A stretch of DNA of 64,000 bases from the NCBI RefSeq assembly GCF_012272695.1, contig NZ_CP050902.1, positions 3,348,001 to 3,412,000 on the forward strand, given 5' to 3'. Under the pieces are notes generated by a model. It was not told the origin of the DNA. It saw only the letters and a list, made by a program, of their open reading frames with translations, and made no database searches. Below, in pieces: positions 18,191-27,152 of the stretch. Position 1 is the first letter of the stretch. Every line of letters starts with the position of its first letter. A program made the position numbers and the translations under genes. The DNA is from Nocardioides sp. JQ2195. GTDB taxonomy: Bacteria > Actinomycetota > Actinomycetes > Propionibacteriales > Nocardioidaceae.

Positions 18191-21100
18191 TGCCGGACTC
18201 GCACAGCCTCACGAAGGCCCCCAGCTCCACCAGCCCCCGGGTGCTGCCCGGGAGGTAGGACGTCAACGCCGTCGACCGGACCAGCACCGCACGCCACTGG
18301 GCACGCGAGATGGCCACGTTGATGCGGTTGCGCAACAGCAGGAAGTCCATGCCCCGGGGCACGTCGGCCGCCGACGACGCGGTCATCGACACGAACACCA
18401 CGGGGGCCTCCTGGCCCTGGAACTTGTCGACGGTACCGACCTTGACGTCGCCGAGCCCGGCGTCGGCCAGCATCTGGGTGATCAGCTGACGCTGGGCGTT
18501 GTACGGCGCCACGACCAGCACGTCGGCCCGGCCCAGCTGCCTGGGGGTCGAGGGGTCCTCGGGATCCTGCCAGTCGAGGCGACCGACGACGGAGCGGATC
18601 CGGTCGACGATCACCCGGGCTTCTTCGACGCTCGACGTGCGGTTTTCCTGGTGGGAGATCCTCACGACCTCGAGCCCCGGCGCGAAACCGTCGATCGACC
18701 TCTTGCTCGCCGGTGGGGCCGAGTGCAGCAGCCCGTCGTAGGACAGCTCCGACACGGGGGCGCAGACCGCCGGGTGCATCCGATAGCTGTCCGCGAGGAA
18801 GTAGCCGAGCTCGGCGGGCAGGGAGTGGTGACCGTCCATCAGCCAGCCCAGGGCGGACCTGTTGACGGGCTCGCCATGGGTGCCCTGGCTGACCTGCGGC
18901 AGCTGTTGCGGGTCGCCGAGCAGGAGCAACCGCTGGGCAGCCACCGAGACCGCGATCGTGTTGGCCAGTGAGAACTGCCCCGCCTCGTCGATGACCAGCA
19001 GGTCGAGCCCGTCGCGCGGGAAGGAGGTCGCCGCGTAGGCCCACGCTGTGCTGCCGACGAGACACCCTCCCTCGGTGCCCTCCACGAAGGCAGCCGGGTC
19101 CTTCTTCTCCTGCCACGGCCTGGTTCCGGCCTTGGATCCGGGCTTGGGCTTCTTGGCGATCAGCGTCGGGTCGAGCCCGCGCTTGACCACGGCGGCGAGG
19201 AAGTTCTCCACCACCGCGTGGGACTGGGCGACGACGCCGACCTTCCAGCCGTGGTCGCGCACCAACCGCGTGATCACCTCGGACCCGGTGTAGGTTTTCC
19301 CGGTGCCGGGTGGGCCCTGCACGGCCAGGTAGGACCTGTCGATCGACAGCAACGCCTCGGTCAGGTCGGCCGCCTTGTCACCCGAGTCAGGAAGTGTGCC
19401 GCCGGCGCCTCCGGCGGTCAGTCGGGGCCCGCGCTTGGCGAGCACGTCGAGGGCCGGCTGGGCGGGAAGGGTGCCCAACCGGTCGGCCTCGGTGGCGACC
19501 TCCCGGATCGCCTCGGCCAAGGGCTTCTCGTTCACCCCGAAGCCGGGGATCAGGGCGAGCGGCAGCTCCGGGTGGCCGTCCATCTGCATCTTGAGGGTCT
19601 CGGTGAAGGTGATCCGGAAGCGCTCCCCCTCGGGCTCCACGGCGGTGATCGTCACGCCGAAGCCGGCAGCGTGCACTCCGTTCTCGGGCGGGCACAGCTC
19701 TTGGGGCATCGGATCGGCGTACATGCTGTCCATCCCCGAGGCCACCCCGACAGCGCTGCCGACCGGGAGGTCCACCACGGCAGTCAGCACCCGGGTGAAG
19801 GTCCTCTTGCGGGGTCCCTTGAACCAGTCGTCGACCACCTCCGGCGGGTCGTCGAAGCAGACCACGTCGGGCGAGGTGCGCCAGGAACCGACCGGCTCAC
19901 CGAGCCGGTTGAAGTGGGCCCACGCCTCGGGAAGGCGTTCGCGCCGGTGGTAGCCGAGGGCGGAGGCGAGCATCGCCCACCCCTGCTCCTCGTGCGTGCG
20001 CTCGGGACGCGGGGCGGCGCCGGCGCGCGAGCGCAGGGAGTCGGTCAGTGCGACGAGGGCCTCGTCGACCTCGCTCTCGCTCTCGCCTCCCCCAGCGGAG
20101 TCGTCGGAGTCGCCGGAGTCGGCCGCACCGCCACGACCGCCGGTGGCGCCGCCGGTGCCGCCGTCGTCCTCGACAGGCTCCACCAGACCGCGGAGCCAGT
20201 CACGCAGCTCGAGGGTGGAGACACAGTCGATCTCGTTGTAGTCGAGCAGGTTCGCTCGCTTCACCGCAGCGCCCGAGGCATCGCCGAGGTCCCGGAGCTG
20301 GCAGTAGTCGTGGTACTCCGCGATCGAGGCGTCGCCCTTCGTCACCTCGCCACCGCGAGGGGTCGAGAGGTAGAGCGGCTCCAGCCTCTTGATGCTGTAG
20401 GACGACTCCGAGATCAGCACCGACTCGCGAACCGTGGCATAGAGGTCGACGAACACCCCGCGCCGGAGCAGGTCGTCGACCACCGACTCGTGGGTCTCAC
20501 ACACACCGGCCAGCCGCTTCAGCGCGGTCACCTCGTAGGGCGCGTAGTGATAGATGTGCAGGTCGGGATGCACCTCGAGGCGCGCCACGACGTCGTCGAG
20601 GAACGCGATCAGCTGGTCCTTCTCTGCGGTGTGGTCGTCGGCCCACAGCGGCATGAACTGCCGCGGCTGGCTCGGGTGGTCGGGTGAGGTCAGGACGCCC
20701 CAGAGGTATTCGAGACCCCACCGGTCGGGGTCGCCCTCGTTGAAGAGCGGGTCACCCTCGAAGTCGAAGAACAGGTCACCGGGAGACGGCTCCGGCAGGC
20801 TGCGCAGGGCCTGCTGGGAGATGACCTCGTGGAGGGTCTCTCCCTCGGCCGCACCCTGCACCTGGAGCCGCGCCTGCGCGCGCAGCTTCGCGAAGGTGGA
20901 CCCGGCCATCCCACTCGGGCCGGTCTCGGCCTCGGCGAGGTCGCCCATGGTGTGGATGCCGACGGACTTGAGCCTGCGACGCTGGTCCATCCGCAGCCGG
21001 GCGACCAGGACCAGGTCGTCGGCGGCCACGGCCGCGCGCTCGCAGTCGGCGCAGCTGCCGCAGTGGAGGATGCCGGGCTGGTCCCACCGGACCGGATCGA

Positions 21101-21734
21101 CACCGGCCTGGTGGGAGACGAGCAGGGCACGGATCCGCGCGCGGCGTTCGCGGAAGACCGCCTCGAGCTCCTCGCGGGGGAAGTCGAGCACCCGGTCGTC
21201 GCCCAGGTGGAGGCGCACGACCGGCGCGACCCGGCCACCGGCCCGGGTGACCGCGGTCGAGTAGGCGGCCAGCTGCAGCAACGCCGTGGGCTGGGCCTGG
21301 CGGGCCAGCTTGGCGTCGACGACCACCCAGCCCTCGGGCGTCGCGCGCAGGAAGTCGGCGTACCCGAAGAACTCGCCGTCGAAGAACGCCGGCTGGTGGA
21401 GCACGTCGGCGCCCTCGGTCAACGCCTCGGCGGTCAGCTGGGCCGCGTCCTCGAGCGCGGCCGACGAGAAGCCGGGCACCGCCTCGAAGCGGCGTACGCC
21501 GGTGCCCCGCGCGGCGTCGTGGACACCGAGCTCGGCCTCGAAGGCGGCCAGGGCCTGGGCCTCGTGGCGCTTGCCGAGGTCGGCGATCTGGGCCATCAGC
21601 GGATCATCGGGCGACTCGTCCTGCGGTGCCCGACCGAGCAGGCGATCCACCTGGGAGAGCAGGGCGAACTCGCAGCGCGCCGCGGTGACGAGGTCCGTGG
21701 CACTCCAGATGAGTGAATCGCCGAGCGTGAACAA
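18186..21734 (-). CDS. TM0106-type RecB-like nuclease fused to SF1 helicase
   Basis: A 1182-residue three-part DNA-processing protein. Residues about 15-240 form a PD-(D/E)XK nuclease of the TM0106 RecB-like family (YADFLRATPEGWVVVDAKLA core) with an early Cys (AARCEFAL) and a late CGSCADC cluster that could hold an Fe-S cluster, as in Cas4 and AddB. Residues about 310-510 are an RNase H-like exonuclease (DLFFDFEGDPLF). The C-terminal half is a Dna2/UPF1-type helicase: Walker A VQGPPGTGKTYTG, Walker B LLVIDEAGQFSLA, VDKFQGQEAPVVF and RNRINVAISRAQ. A role in replication or repair intermediate processing is inferred. Confidence 0.85.
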   Translation of the reverse strand: MFTLGDSLIWSATDLVTAARCEFALLSQVDRLLGRAPQDESPDDPLMAQIADLGKRHEAQALAAFEAELGVHDAARGTGVRRFEAVPGFSSAALEDAAQLTAEALTEGADVLHQPAFFDGEFFGYADFLRATPEGWVVVDAKLARQAQPTALLQLAAYSTAVTRAGGRVAPVVRLHLGDDRVLDFPREELEAVFRERRARIRALLVSHQAGVDPVRWDQPGILHCGSCADCERAAVAADDLVLVARLRMDQRRRLKSVGIHTMGDLAEAETGPSGMAGSTFAKLRAQARLQVQGAAEGETLHEVISQQALRSLPEPSPGDLFFDFEGDPLFNEGDPDRWGLEYLWGVLTSPDHPSQPRQFMPLWADDHTAEKDQLIAFLDDVVARLEVHPDLHIYHYAPYEVTALKRLAGVCETHESVVDDLLRRGVFVDLYATVRESVLISESSYSIKRLEPLYLSTPRGGEVTKGDASIAEYHDYCQLRDLGDASGAAVKRANLLDYNEIDCVSTLELRDWLRGLVEPVEDDGGTGGATGGRGGAADSGDSDDSAGGGESESEVDEALVALTDSLRSRAGAAPRPERTHEEQGWAMLASALGYHRRERLPEAWAHFNRLGEPVGSWRTSPDVVCFDDPPEVVDDWFKGPRKRTFTRVLTAVVDLPVGSAVGVASGMDSMYADPMPQELCPPENGVHAAGFGVTITAVEPEGERFRITFTETLKMQMDGHPELPLALIPGFGVNEKPLAEAIREVATEADRLGTLPAQPALDVLAKRGPRLTAGGAGGTLPDSGDKAADLTEALLSIDRSYLAVQGPPGTGKTYTGSEVITRLVRDHGWKVGVVAQSHAVVENFLAAVVKRGLDPTLIAKKPKPGSKAGTRPWQEKKDPAAFVEGTEGGCLVGSTAWAYAATSFPRDGLDLLVIDEAGQFSLANTIAVSVAAQRLLLLGDPQQLPQVSQGTHGEPVNRSALGWLMDGHHSLPAELGYFLADSYRMHPAVCAPVSELSYDGLLHSAPPASKRSIDGFAPGLEVVRISHQENRTSSVEEARVIVDRIRSVVGRLDWQDPEDPSTPRQLGRADVLVVAPYNAQRQLITQMLADAGLGDVKVGTVDKFQGQEAPVVFVSMTASSAADVPRGMDFLLLRNRINVAISRAQWRAVLVRSTALTSYLPGSTRGLVELGAFVRLCESGT

Positions 21735-21892
21735 GGTGCCTCCTGGCTGTTGGTCATGACGTTAGGCCACGGCACCGACAACCGGCAGCGCATCGGTGAC
21801 GTCCAGGCGACCGGCGGCGAGCTCACCGGAGGTCCGGCACCGACCCGGCCAAGTCCCGGGCGCGATTCGCCTCCATGCCGGACAATGGCGGG

Positions 21893-22753
21893 ATGCCGGA
21901 CGGGATGAGTGAGCGTGAGCGCCGCAGGCGCGCCCGTGAGCTCGCCCGGCTGATGGCCGAGCTCGACGAGGCAGATCGTCGTAACGGCCTGGGCGCCTGG
22001 CCGACGCCGGCTCCGCAGAAGCGACGGCCGACCGGTCGGCGTACGACGTGGGTCATCTCGATGGTGGTCACCGCGATGGTGCTCAGCATCGTGGTCGCCC
22101 TGCACCCCGGCTCGCAGGCCAGTGCCATCCGGCGGCTGCTCGGCTTCGGCCCGGAGCGCATCCTCGCGGCACCCGAGCTGCCCTCCGGCGACGGTTCCCA
22201 CGCCTTCGTGATGACCCAGCGTGACGGCACGACACCCGTCGGCTACGACCCGTGCCGCACGATCGAGATCGAGATCAACCCCGACAACGCACCCGACGAC
22301 CACCGGGACCTGGTCGAGACGGCGATGCGCCACACGAGTGGCGCCACCGGCCTCGACCTCCGGATCACCGGCACCACCGACGACCGGCCCGCCCAACGGT
22401 CACGGGTGTCCGGTCGCGCGCCCGTCCTGGTCGCCTTCGCGAACGAGGACGAGTGGCCCGCCCTCGAGGGCGACGTGGCCGGCGTCGCGGGCAGCGCGAT
22501 GATGGAGTCGCCCAGCGGGCGCCGCTTCTTCGTGACCGGCTCGGTGGTCCTCGACGCCGACCTGTTCACCGACGAGGACGTCCCGGACGCGTCGCTGCAG
22601 GCGATCATGGACCACGAGTTCGGGCACCTGGTCGGCCTCGACCACGTCGAGGACCCGAACGAGCTGATGTACGACGAAAACGTGGGCCTGACCTCCTACG
22701 GCCCGGGCGACCTGCGCGGCCTGGCCGAGATCGGACGCCTCCCCTGCGAGTGA
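21893..22753 (+). CDS. membrane-anchored matrixin-like zinc metalloprotease
   Basis: A protein of about 286 residues: a charged N-terminal cytoplasmic part rich in Arg and Glu, one transmembrane segment (TTWVISMVVTAMVLSIVVAL), and an extracellular domain with the metzincin zinc motif HEFGHLVGLDH followed by an NELMY Met-turn, at the very C-terminus. The HExxHxxGxxH triad is intact. The start is uncertain: ATGs at 21875, 21893 and 21905 are all in frame with weak Shine-Dalgarno sequences. Substrate unknown; secretion of the catalytic domain is inferred from the topology. Confidence 0.75.
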   Translation: MPDGMSERERRRRARELARLMAELDEADRRNGLGAWPTPAPQKRRPTGRRTTWVISMVVTAMVLSIVVALHPGSQASAIRRLLGFGPERILAAPELPSGDGSHAFVMTQRDGTTPVGYDPCRTIEIEINPDNAPDDHRDLVETAMRHTSGATGLDLRITGTTDDRPAQRSRVSGRAPVLVAFANEDEWPALEGDVAGVAGSAMMESPSGRRFFVTGSVVLDADLFTDEDVPDASLQAIMDHEFGHLVGLDHVEDPNELMYDENVGLTSYGPGDLRGLAEIGRLPCE

Positions 22754-22754
22754 G

Positions 22755-23165
22755 TCAGCGCGTCCCGTCGTCGGCCAGGGCACGCGCACGCAGCTCGTCC
22801 CACTTTGGGAAGTGGTTGCGCAGGGTGGGCCCGCTGGGCACACCATCACGTCCCTTGGCCCACTCGCGGTAGCCGCCGTAGGTACCCCGCGAGTCGGGCT
22901 CGGCCAGGTATGCCGCCACCGCCGCGACGATGGCCTCCGGGCTGAACGCGGGCTTCTTCGTGGTGCTCACGACGACGTCGAGCCCCGCTCGCTCGCATGC
23001 CACGTGCCACTTGCCGAAGCGTCGGATGATGCCGATCCCGGAGGCGCCGCCGTGGCCGGCCCGCCAGGTGTCGTAGGCCGCCACGGTGAGCGGCCCGTCG
23101 ACGCCGGCGGCGGCGGCGCGGATGCCGGCCAGCATCTCGTCATCGGTGTAGGTCGGCTTCGCCAT
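22755..23165 (-). CDS. small protein with two HNH-associated (homing endonuclease) repeats
   Basis: A 136-residue protein. Two similar units, LTVAAYDTWRAGHGGASGIG followed by IIRRFGKWHVACERAGL, and GTYGGYREWAKGRDGVPSGP followed by LRNHFPKWDELRARAL, match the homing-endonuclease-associated repeat pattern (W, then P/S-x-x-x-I-x-x-x-F-G-x-W). That repeat is a helical DNA-binding element. There is no nuclease domain here, so it may be a stand-alone DNA-binding protein. The ATG at 23165 is the only good start. Convergent with the metalloprotease and 6 bases upstream of the lipoprotein stop. Confidence 0.6.
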   Translation of the reverse strand: MAKPTYTDDEMLAGIRAAAAGVDGPLTVAAYDTWRAGHGGASGIGIIRRFGKWHVACERAGLDVVVSTTKKPAFSPEAIVAAVAAYLAEPDSRGTYGGYREWAKGRDGVPSGPTLRNHFPKWDELRARALADDGTR

Positions 23166-23171
23166 CTCGCC

Positions 23172-23729
23172 TCACTCCGGGCTCGAGGCTCGCCACTGGT
23201 CGACCATCCAGTGCCCGTCATCGTGGCTGACCGTGAGGTCCAGGGTCTGGTAGGTCGCCGGCTCCTCCACAGGCTCGGCGTCCTTGCTCTCGGTCACCGT
23301 CCGCCGGGCGACCTCCACATCGGCGATCACGTCGTACGTCGTCGCGTTGCCGGCGTGGTCTAGCACCTGGAGGCCGGCCACCGTGGCGTCGCCACCGCTG
23401 ATCGATCCCCCGTCGTCGTGGACGCTCTCGATCCGGGTCGCCTGCTCGTCGCACGCGTCGCAGCCGTCGCCGGCGAGGTCGCGCAGCGTGGTGGTGTCAC
23501 CGGTCTTCTCGGCGTGGCCCACCACCGCCCAGTAGTAGGTGATGAATGCCTTGGCCGCCCGCGCACCGGTGCCGGACATGGCGGCAGGCGGACCGGGTGC
23601 CGTCGCCCCCGCGGCCGTCTCGGACGGGCTGTCGCTCGAGTCCTCGTCGTCGCCGCTGCAGCCGGACGACGCCGCGAGCGCGACCGCGCAGGCCACCGCG
23701 ACCACTCGGCGTACGCGTGTGGGGAGCAT
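23172..23729 (-). CDS. second DUF6318-like lipoprotein
   Basis: A 185-residue predicted lipoprotein with a lipobox ending at Cys24 (AASSGC), a Ser/Asp/Glu-rich linker, then the same AKAFITYYWAVVGHAEKTGD start and CDAC pair seen in the gene at 7519-8082, and a C-terminal strand ending GHWMVDQWRAS. DUF6318 proteins are surface lipoproteins of unknown function. It shares a strand and a 6-base gap with the small HNH-repeat gene, so they may be one transcript in the order lipoprotein, HNH-repeat. Confidence 0.7.
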   Translation of the reverse strand: MLPTRVRRVVAVACAVALAASSGCSGDDEDSSDSPSETAAGATAPGPPAAMSGTGARAAKAFITYYWAVVGHAEKTGDTTTLRDLAGDGCDACDEQATRIESVHDDGGSISGGDATVAGLQVLDHAGNATTYDVIADVEVARRTVTESKDAEPVEEPATYQTLDLTVSHDDGHWMVDQWRASSPE

Positions 23730-23947
23730 GCGCGCGATTGTGTCATCGCCGGACCCGCCCCGTTGCCGGCCTCACCGCAGCACCCCGGCGAGAACTTCCA
23801 CGCGTCAAGAAAAATTGGTGAGCAATAGTCTCCAATTCGGTGGGTACCGCGTAACGTCACTCACACTCGATGACCGTTGCGCACGTCAGCAAGGGCGTGC
23901 GTCGACCCGGTCATCCCAGCAATTCTCCACTTGGGAGGGGTTGTCGA

Positions 23948-25279
23948 ATGGATTCACTCAAGGACAGTTTCGAGAACGTCGACTGGGCCGGCCTTGCCGG
24001 CAAGGTCGTCGCCGCCATCGTCATACTGCTCATCACTTGGCTGCTGGCCAAGGTGATCAAGGCCGCGTTCGTGAAGGCCACCCAGAAGGTCTCCGTGCTG
24101 CAGAGGGCCGGGTCCGACGGTGAGAGCATCGGCGCCTCGTTGGGCACGATCGGGTCGCTGCTGGTCTGAATGTTCGGACTGCTGGCCCTGTTGCAGCTCT
24201 TCGGACTGACCCAGGCGCTGGCCCCCATCCAGAACCTGCTCAACGGCATCGCCGGCTTCATCCCGAACCTCGTGGGGGCCGGACTCGTCTTCATCGTCGG
24301 TGCGCTGCTGGCCAAGGTGGTGCGCCAGCTCGTCGAGACCGCGCTCGGCGCCCTGCCCTTCGACAAGTGGCTCAACCGCGCGGGTGCCGACGAGGTCACC
24401 GGGAACACGACGATCAGCAAGACACTGGCGCTGGTGCTCTACTCGCTGATCATGATCATCGTGGCGATCGCCGCGCTGCAGGTCCTGGGCATCTCCTCGA
24501 TCTCACGGCCCGCCGAACAGATGCTGAACACCATCTTCAACGCCATTCCGAACATCATCGCCGCCGCGATCCTGCTGGGCATCGGCGTGATGATCGCGAA
24601 GTTCGCCGGTGAGCTGCTGCAGGGGATCCTCGACGGCTTCGGTGTCGACCGTTCGCTGCACGCGATGGAGGTGCTGCCCGCCGACAAGAGCGCGACCCCG
24701 GCGATCAGCAAGGCTGCGCAGATCGGCATCGTGCTGTTCTTCGCGGTGATGGCTGCGCAGTTGCTGCAGTTCCCGCAGGTCACGGAGTTCCTCAGCGCGA
24801 TCCTCGAGCTGGGTGGCCGGGTCCTCTTCGGTGGTGCCGTGATCGCCGTCGGCGTGCTGGTCGCCAACCAGCTCGCCAAGCTGGTCGGCGGCAGCGGCGG
24901 CACGATCATCAAGATCGCCACGATCGTGTTGTTCGCGGCGATGGGCCTGAAGTTCATGGGCATCGCCGACTCGATCATCGAGCTCGGCTTCGGTGCCGTG
25001 GTCGTCGGTGGCGCAGCCGCCGCGGCCCTGGCCTTCGGCCTCGGCGGACGCGACGCCGCTGCCCAGCAGCTGGCCAAGCTCCAGGCGGCTGCCGCCAGCT
25101 CGTCGTCCTCCGGCGGCTCGTCGTCGACCGCCAGCTCGTCGTCCACCGGCGGTACGTCGTCGACCGGCGGTACGTCGCCGGCCGGTGGCGGCACCGGCAT
25201 CAGCCAGCCGTCCCCCTCCGGTGATCCGCTGACGGGTCCGATCCCGCCGACCGACCCATCGGGTGGGCCGACGACCTGA
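23948..25279 (+). pseudogene. MscS-like (CmpX/conserved TM helix) channel, broken by in-frame TGA
   Basis: One reading frame of 444 codons interrupted only by TGA at codon 74 (24167-24169). The first part begins MDSLKDSFENVDWAGLAGKV after a strong GGGAGGGG box and holds one transmembrane helix. The second part resumes at once with MFGLLALLQLFGLTQALAPI and contains four more helices, an AAAAALAFGLGGRDAAA segment typical of CmpX-type small mechanosensitive channels, and a Ser/Thr/Gly/Pro-rich tail. Aromatic residues are common at the interrupted site in this family, and TGG to TGA is a single change. Translation could restart at the adjacent ATG (24170), giving a 369-residue truncated channel. 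Alternatives are a sequencing error or a real null allele. Confidence 0.75.
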
Positions 25280-25296
25280 CCCCTCGCACAACGACG

Positions 25297-25333
25297 CGAA
25301 CGGGCCGCCAGCGCGATGCTGGCGGCCCGTTCG
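25297..25333. terminator. strong bidirectional hairpin terminator
   Basis: A perfect 16-bp stem (cgaacgggccgccagc and its complement) with the 5-base loop gcgat, placed between the channel gene and the convergent small gene. It is followed by a T-containing stretch on the plus strand. Confidence 0.85.
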
Positions 25334-25371
25334 TCTGTCACCGGCACGAAGCCCGGCCTGACCTGTGTCGG

Positions 25372-25629
25372 TCAGCAGCGCGCCACAGCACGGATGGGGA
25401 TGCCACCGCCGGCGCCGACACCGCTGCGCTCCGAGACCATCGTGTCCACGAGGTCACCCTTGCGCGCCCGCAACGACCTGATCTCGGACACCCTGCCGCG
25501 CTTGGCCCAGACCTTGACGGAGACCGTGGCGATCTTCCAGCCCTCTGCGCGCTTGACCTTGCACACCTGGGCCTTGGCGTCGTGGATGGTGGTCCCCGTC
25601 GTCCAAGCTGCCTCGGTCGTCGACCTCAT
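25372..25629 (-). CDS. small basic protein, unknown
   Basis: An 85-residue protein (MRSTTEAAWTTGTTIHDAKA at the start, GGGIPIRAVARC at the end) with many Lys/Arg and a probable beta-strand/helix mix (GWKIATVSVKVWAKRGRVSE). I recognise no family. Its start overlaps the upstream gene's stop by 4 bases, so it is translated in an operon with the 191-residue protein. The Cys-terminated tail and the basic charge are the only notable points. Confidence 0.6.
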   Translation of the reverse strand: MRSTTEAAWTTGTTIHDAKAQVCKVKRAEGWKIATVSVKVWAKRGRVSEIRSLRARKGDLVDTMVSERSGVGAGGGIPIRAVARC

Positions 25630-26201
25630 GCCCCCTCCTCCGCCTCCGGGCCGACGGATCCGCTGCGTGGGTGCATCCGTCGTTGCCGGTCACCGATGAT
25701 CGACCGGAAGTAGTGGGCCTGGGTCCGGTGGAAACGGAAGTCGACCGGGTCCACCTTCACCTCGGGCTCGGGCTCGTCGGGCGGGCAGACGTGCACCCGC
25801 TGCCACTGCCGCAGCTGGTCGAACGAGTCGTCGCGGTAGGTCGCCGTGCAGTGCAGGCAGACCCCCTCGCGTCGTCCCTCGTGCTCGACCAGGATCGTCC
25901 CCTCGAGCTGGAAGGTCACCGGATCGATGTGCCCGGTGGTCTCCACGAACGCCTGGTCGTCGGGCAGCACCAGGGCACAGGTGCAGACGTCGCGGTCGAT
26001 CGAGCGCCACGTCACCGGCCGGTGGATGCCGGCCTTGCGATCCGCGAGGATCGCCTCGAGGACGGCTCGCTCCGCGTCGATCTCCTCACCCTCCACCAGC
26101 ATGCTGGCCTCGAGCAGGGCCAGGTAGTGCCCCACCAGGCCCAGCACCAAGGCGTCGTACGCCGACCCGTGGGCGCGGTAGTCGCGTGGTCGTCGTGCCA
26201 T
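25626..26201 (-). CDS. unknown protein with CxC and CxxC pairs
   Basis: A 191-residue protein. The N-terminal half is helical (ALVLGLVGHYLALLEASMLV), followed by VCTCALVLPDDQAF and VCLHCTATYRDDS, two Cys pairs about 40 residues apart that could bind one zinc ion. A charged C-terminus follows (RTQAHYFRSIIGDRQRRMH). I do not recognise the family. The ATG at 26201 is preceded by a GGGAGAAGA box. It forms a two-gene unit with the downstream small basic protein. Confidence 0.6.
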   Translation of the reverse strand: MARRPRDYRAHGSAYDALVLGLVGHYLALLEASMLVEGEEIDAERAVLEAILADRKAGIHRPVTWRSIDRDVCTCALVLPDDQAFVETTGHIDPVTFQLEGTILVEHEGRREGVCLHCTATYRDDSFDQLRQWQRVHVCPPDEPEPEVKVDPVDFRFHRTQAHYFRSIIGDRQRRMHPRSGSVGPEAEEGA

Positions 26202-26405
26202 GTTCTTCTCCCGTCGTCAGGAGCCCGCGCACGGGGCTCCGCCTTGACCGTCGAGCGGCCCGGGTCTTCTCCGGAGGGCACCGTGTCGGGGGACGCGGTT
26301 GCCGGTCGGCCACGTCCGGAGGCGTGCGGCCGACGAACCATCACCACAGGTGGTGATGCTCTGGACCCGTTCGACACCGTCTGGGTGCCGACGTGCAACA
26401 GCATG

Positions 26406-26438
26406 CACGAGACCACCGACAGCCTCGGTGGTCTCGTG
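26406..26438 (-). terminator. hairpin terminator of the reductase gene
   Basis: A perfect 14-bp stem (cacgagaccaccga and its complement) with the loop cagcc, starting 10 bases after the reductase stop on the minus strand. The rest of the gap 26202-26447 shows no gene. Confidence 0.75.
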
Positions 26439-26447
26439 GGTCCGGGC

Positions 26448-27008
26448 TCAGTCCCGGGACCTCATGGCATAGGTGAGGAAGACGTTGCCGAGCGACGACG
26501 TGCCGGAGTCGACCAGCTCGAGGCGGGACAGCGGGACGGTCTCGTCGAAGAGCCGGCGCCCCTCCCCGGTGATCGCGGGGTGCATGGTGAGCGTGAGCGT
26601 GTCGATCGCGCCGCCGAGGAAGAGCGACCGCACCGTCTCCACTCCCCCTGCGACGGAGATGTCGCCGCCCTCGCCCTGCTTGAGCTCGTTGACGTAGGCC
26701 ACCGGGTCGCCGCTGACGTGGGTGGAGTTCCAGTCGAGGTCGCCGTCGAGCGTCGAGCTGATGACGTGCTTGCGGATCGGGTTGATGAACGCACCGAAGG
26801 GGTCGTCGGCGCCGACGGCGTCGCTCTGCCAGAACGTGCGCCACTCCTCCCAGAGCTTGCGACCGAGCACCATCTCGGTGATCGGCGCGAGGGCTGCGCC
26901 CATGCGTTCGCCCTCCTCCTGGCCGAAGGCGTCGAACTGGAACTTGTCCGGCGACTCGCTCACGCCGTTGACCGAGTAGAACATGTGGGCTGTGACCTTG
27001 CGCGACAT
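26448..27008 (-). CDS. dihydrofolate reductase / RibD C-terminal family protein
   Basis: A 186-residue protein of the RibD C-terminal (DHFR-like) superfamily: KVTAHMFYSVNGVSESPDKF at the N-terminus, the NADPH-binding GGDISVAGGVETVRSLFLGG core, and DTLTLTMHPAITGEGRRLFD near the C-terminus. Stand-alone members are numerous in actinobacteria and act as NADPH-dependent reductases of mostly unknown substrate; it is probably not the housekeeping folate enzyme. Single gene bounded by a hairpin and the 14-bp repeats. Confidence 0.85.
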   Translation of the reverse strand: MSRKVTAHMFYSVNGVSESPDKFQFDAFGQEEGERMGAALAPITEMVLGRKLWEEWRTFWQSDAVGADDPFGAFINPIRKHVISSTLDGDLDWNSTHVSGDPVAYVNELKQGEGGDISVAGGVETVRSLFLGGAIDTLTLTMHPAITGEGRRLFDETVPLSRLELVDSGTSSLGNVFLTYAMRSRD

Positions 27009-27083
27009 CGTGATGCCTTCCGTGGATGGGGTTGTCGCTGTGTCGACCCGGGCCCGCGCCGGAACTCATCGCTGGATCCCGGT

Positions 27084-27152
27084 GTCAGGACGGGGCTGTC
27101 GGGACTGGCCGTCGGGACTGGGTCGTCAGGACTGGGTCGTCGGGACGGGGCT
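27084..27152. repeat. 14-bp tandem repeat, five units
   Basis: Units gtcaggacggggct, gtcgggactggcc (13), gtcgggactgggtc, gtcaggactgggtc and gtcgggacggggct run head to tail and end exactly at the stop codon of the ABC ATPase gene. The core gtcgg(g)act is shared with the array after ackA. Confidence 0.8.

Noticed and set aside
24167..24169. TGA recoding as selenocysteine
   Set aside because: Membrane channel context with no Cys homologue position known to me and no clear SECIS-like hairpin; a TGG to TGA change is simpler.
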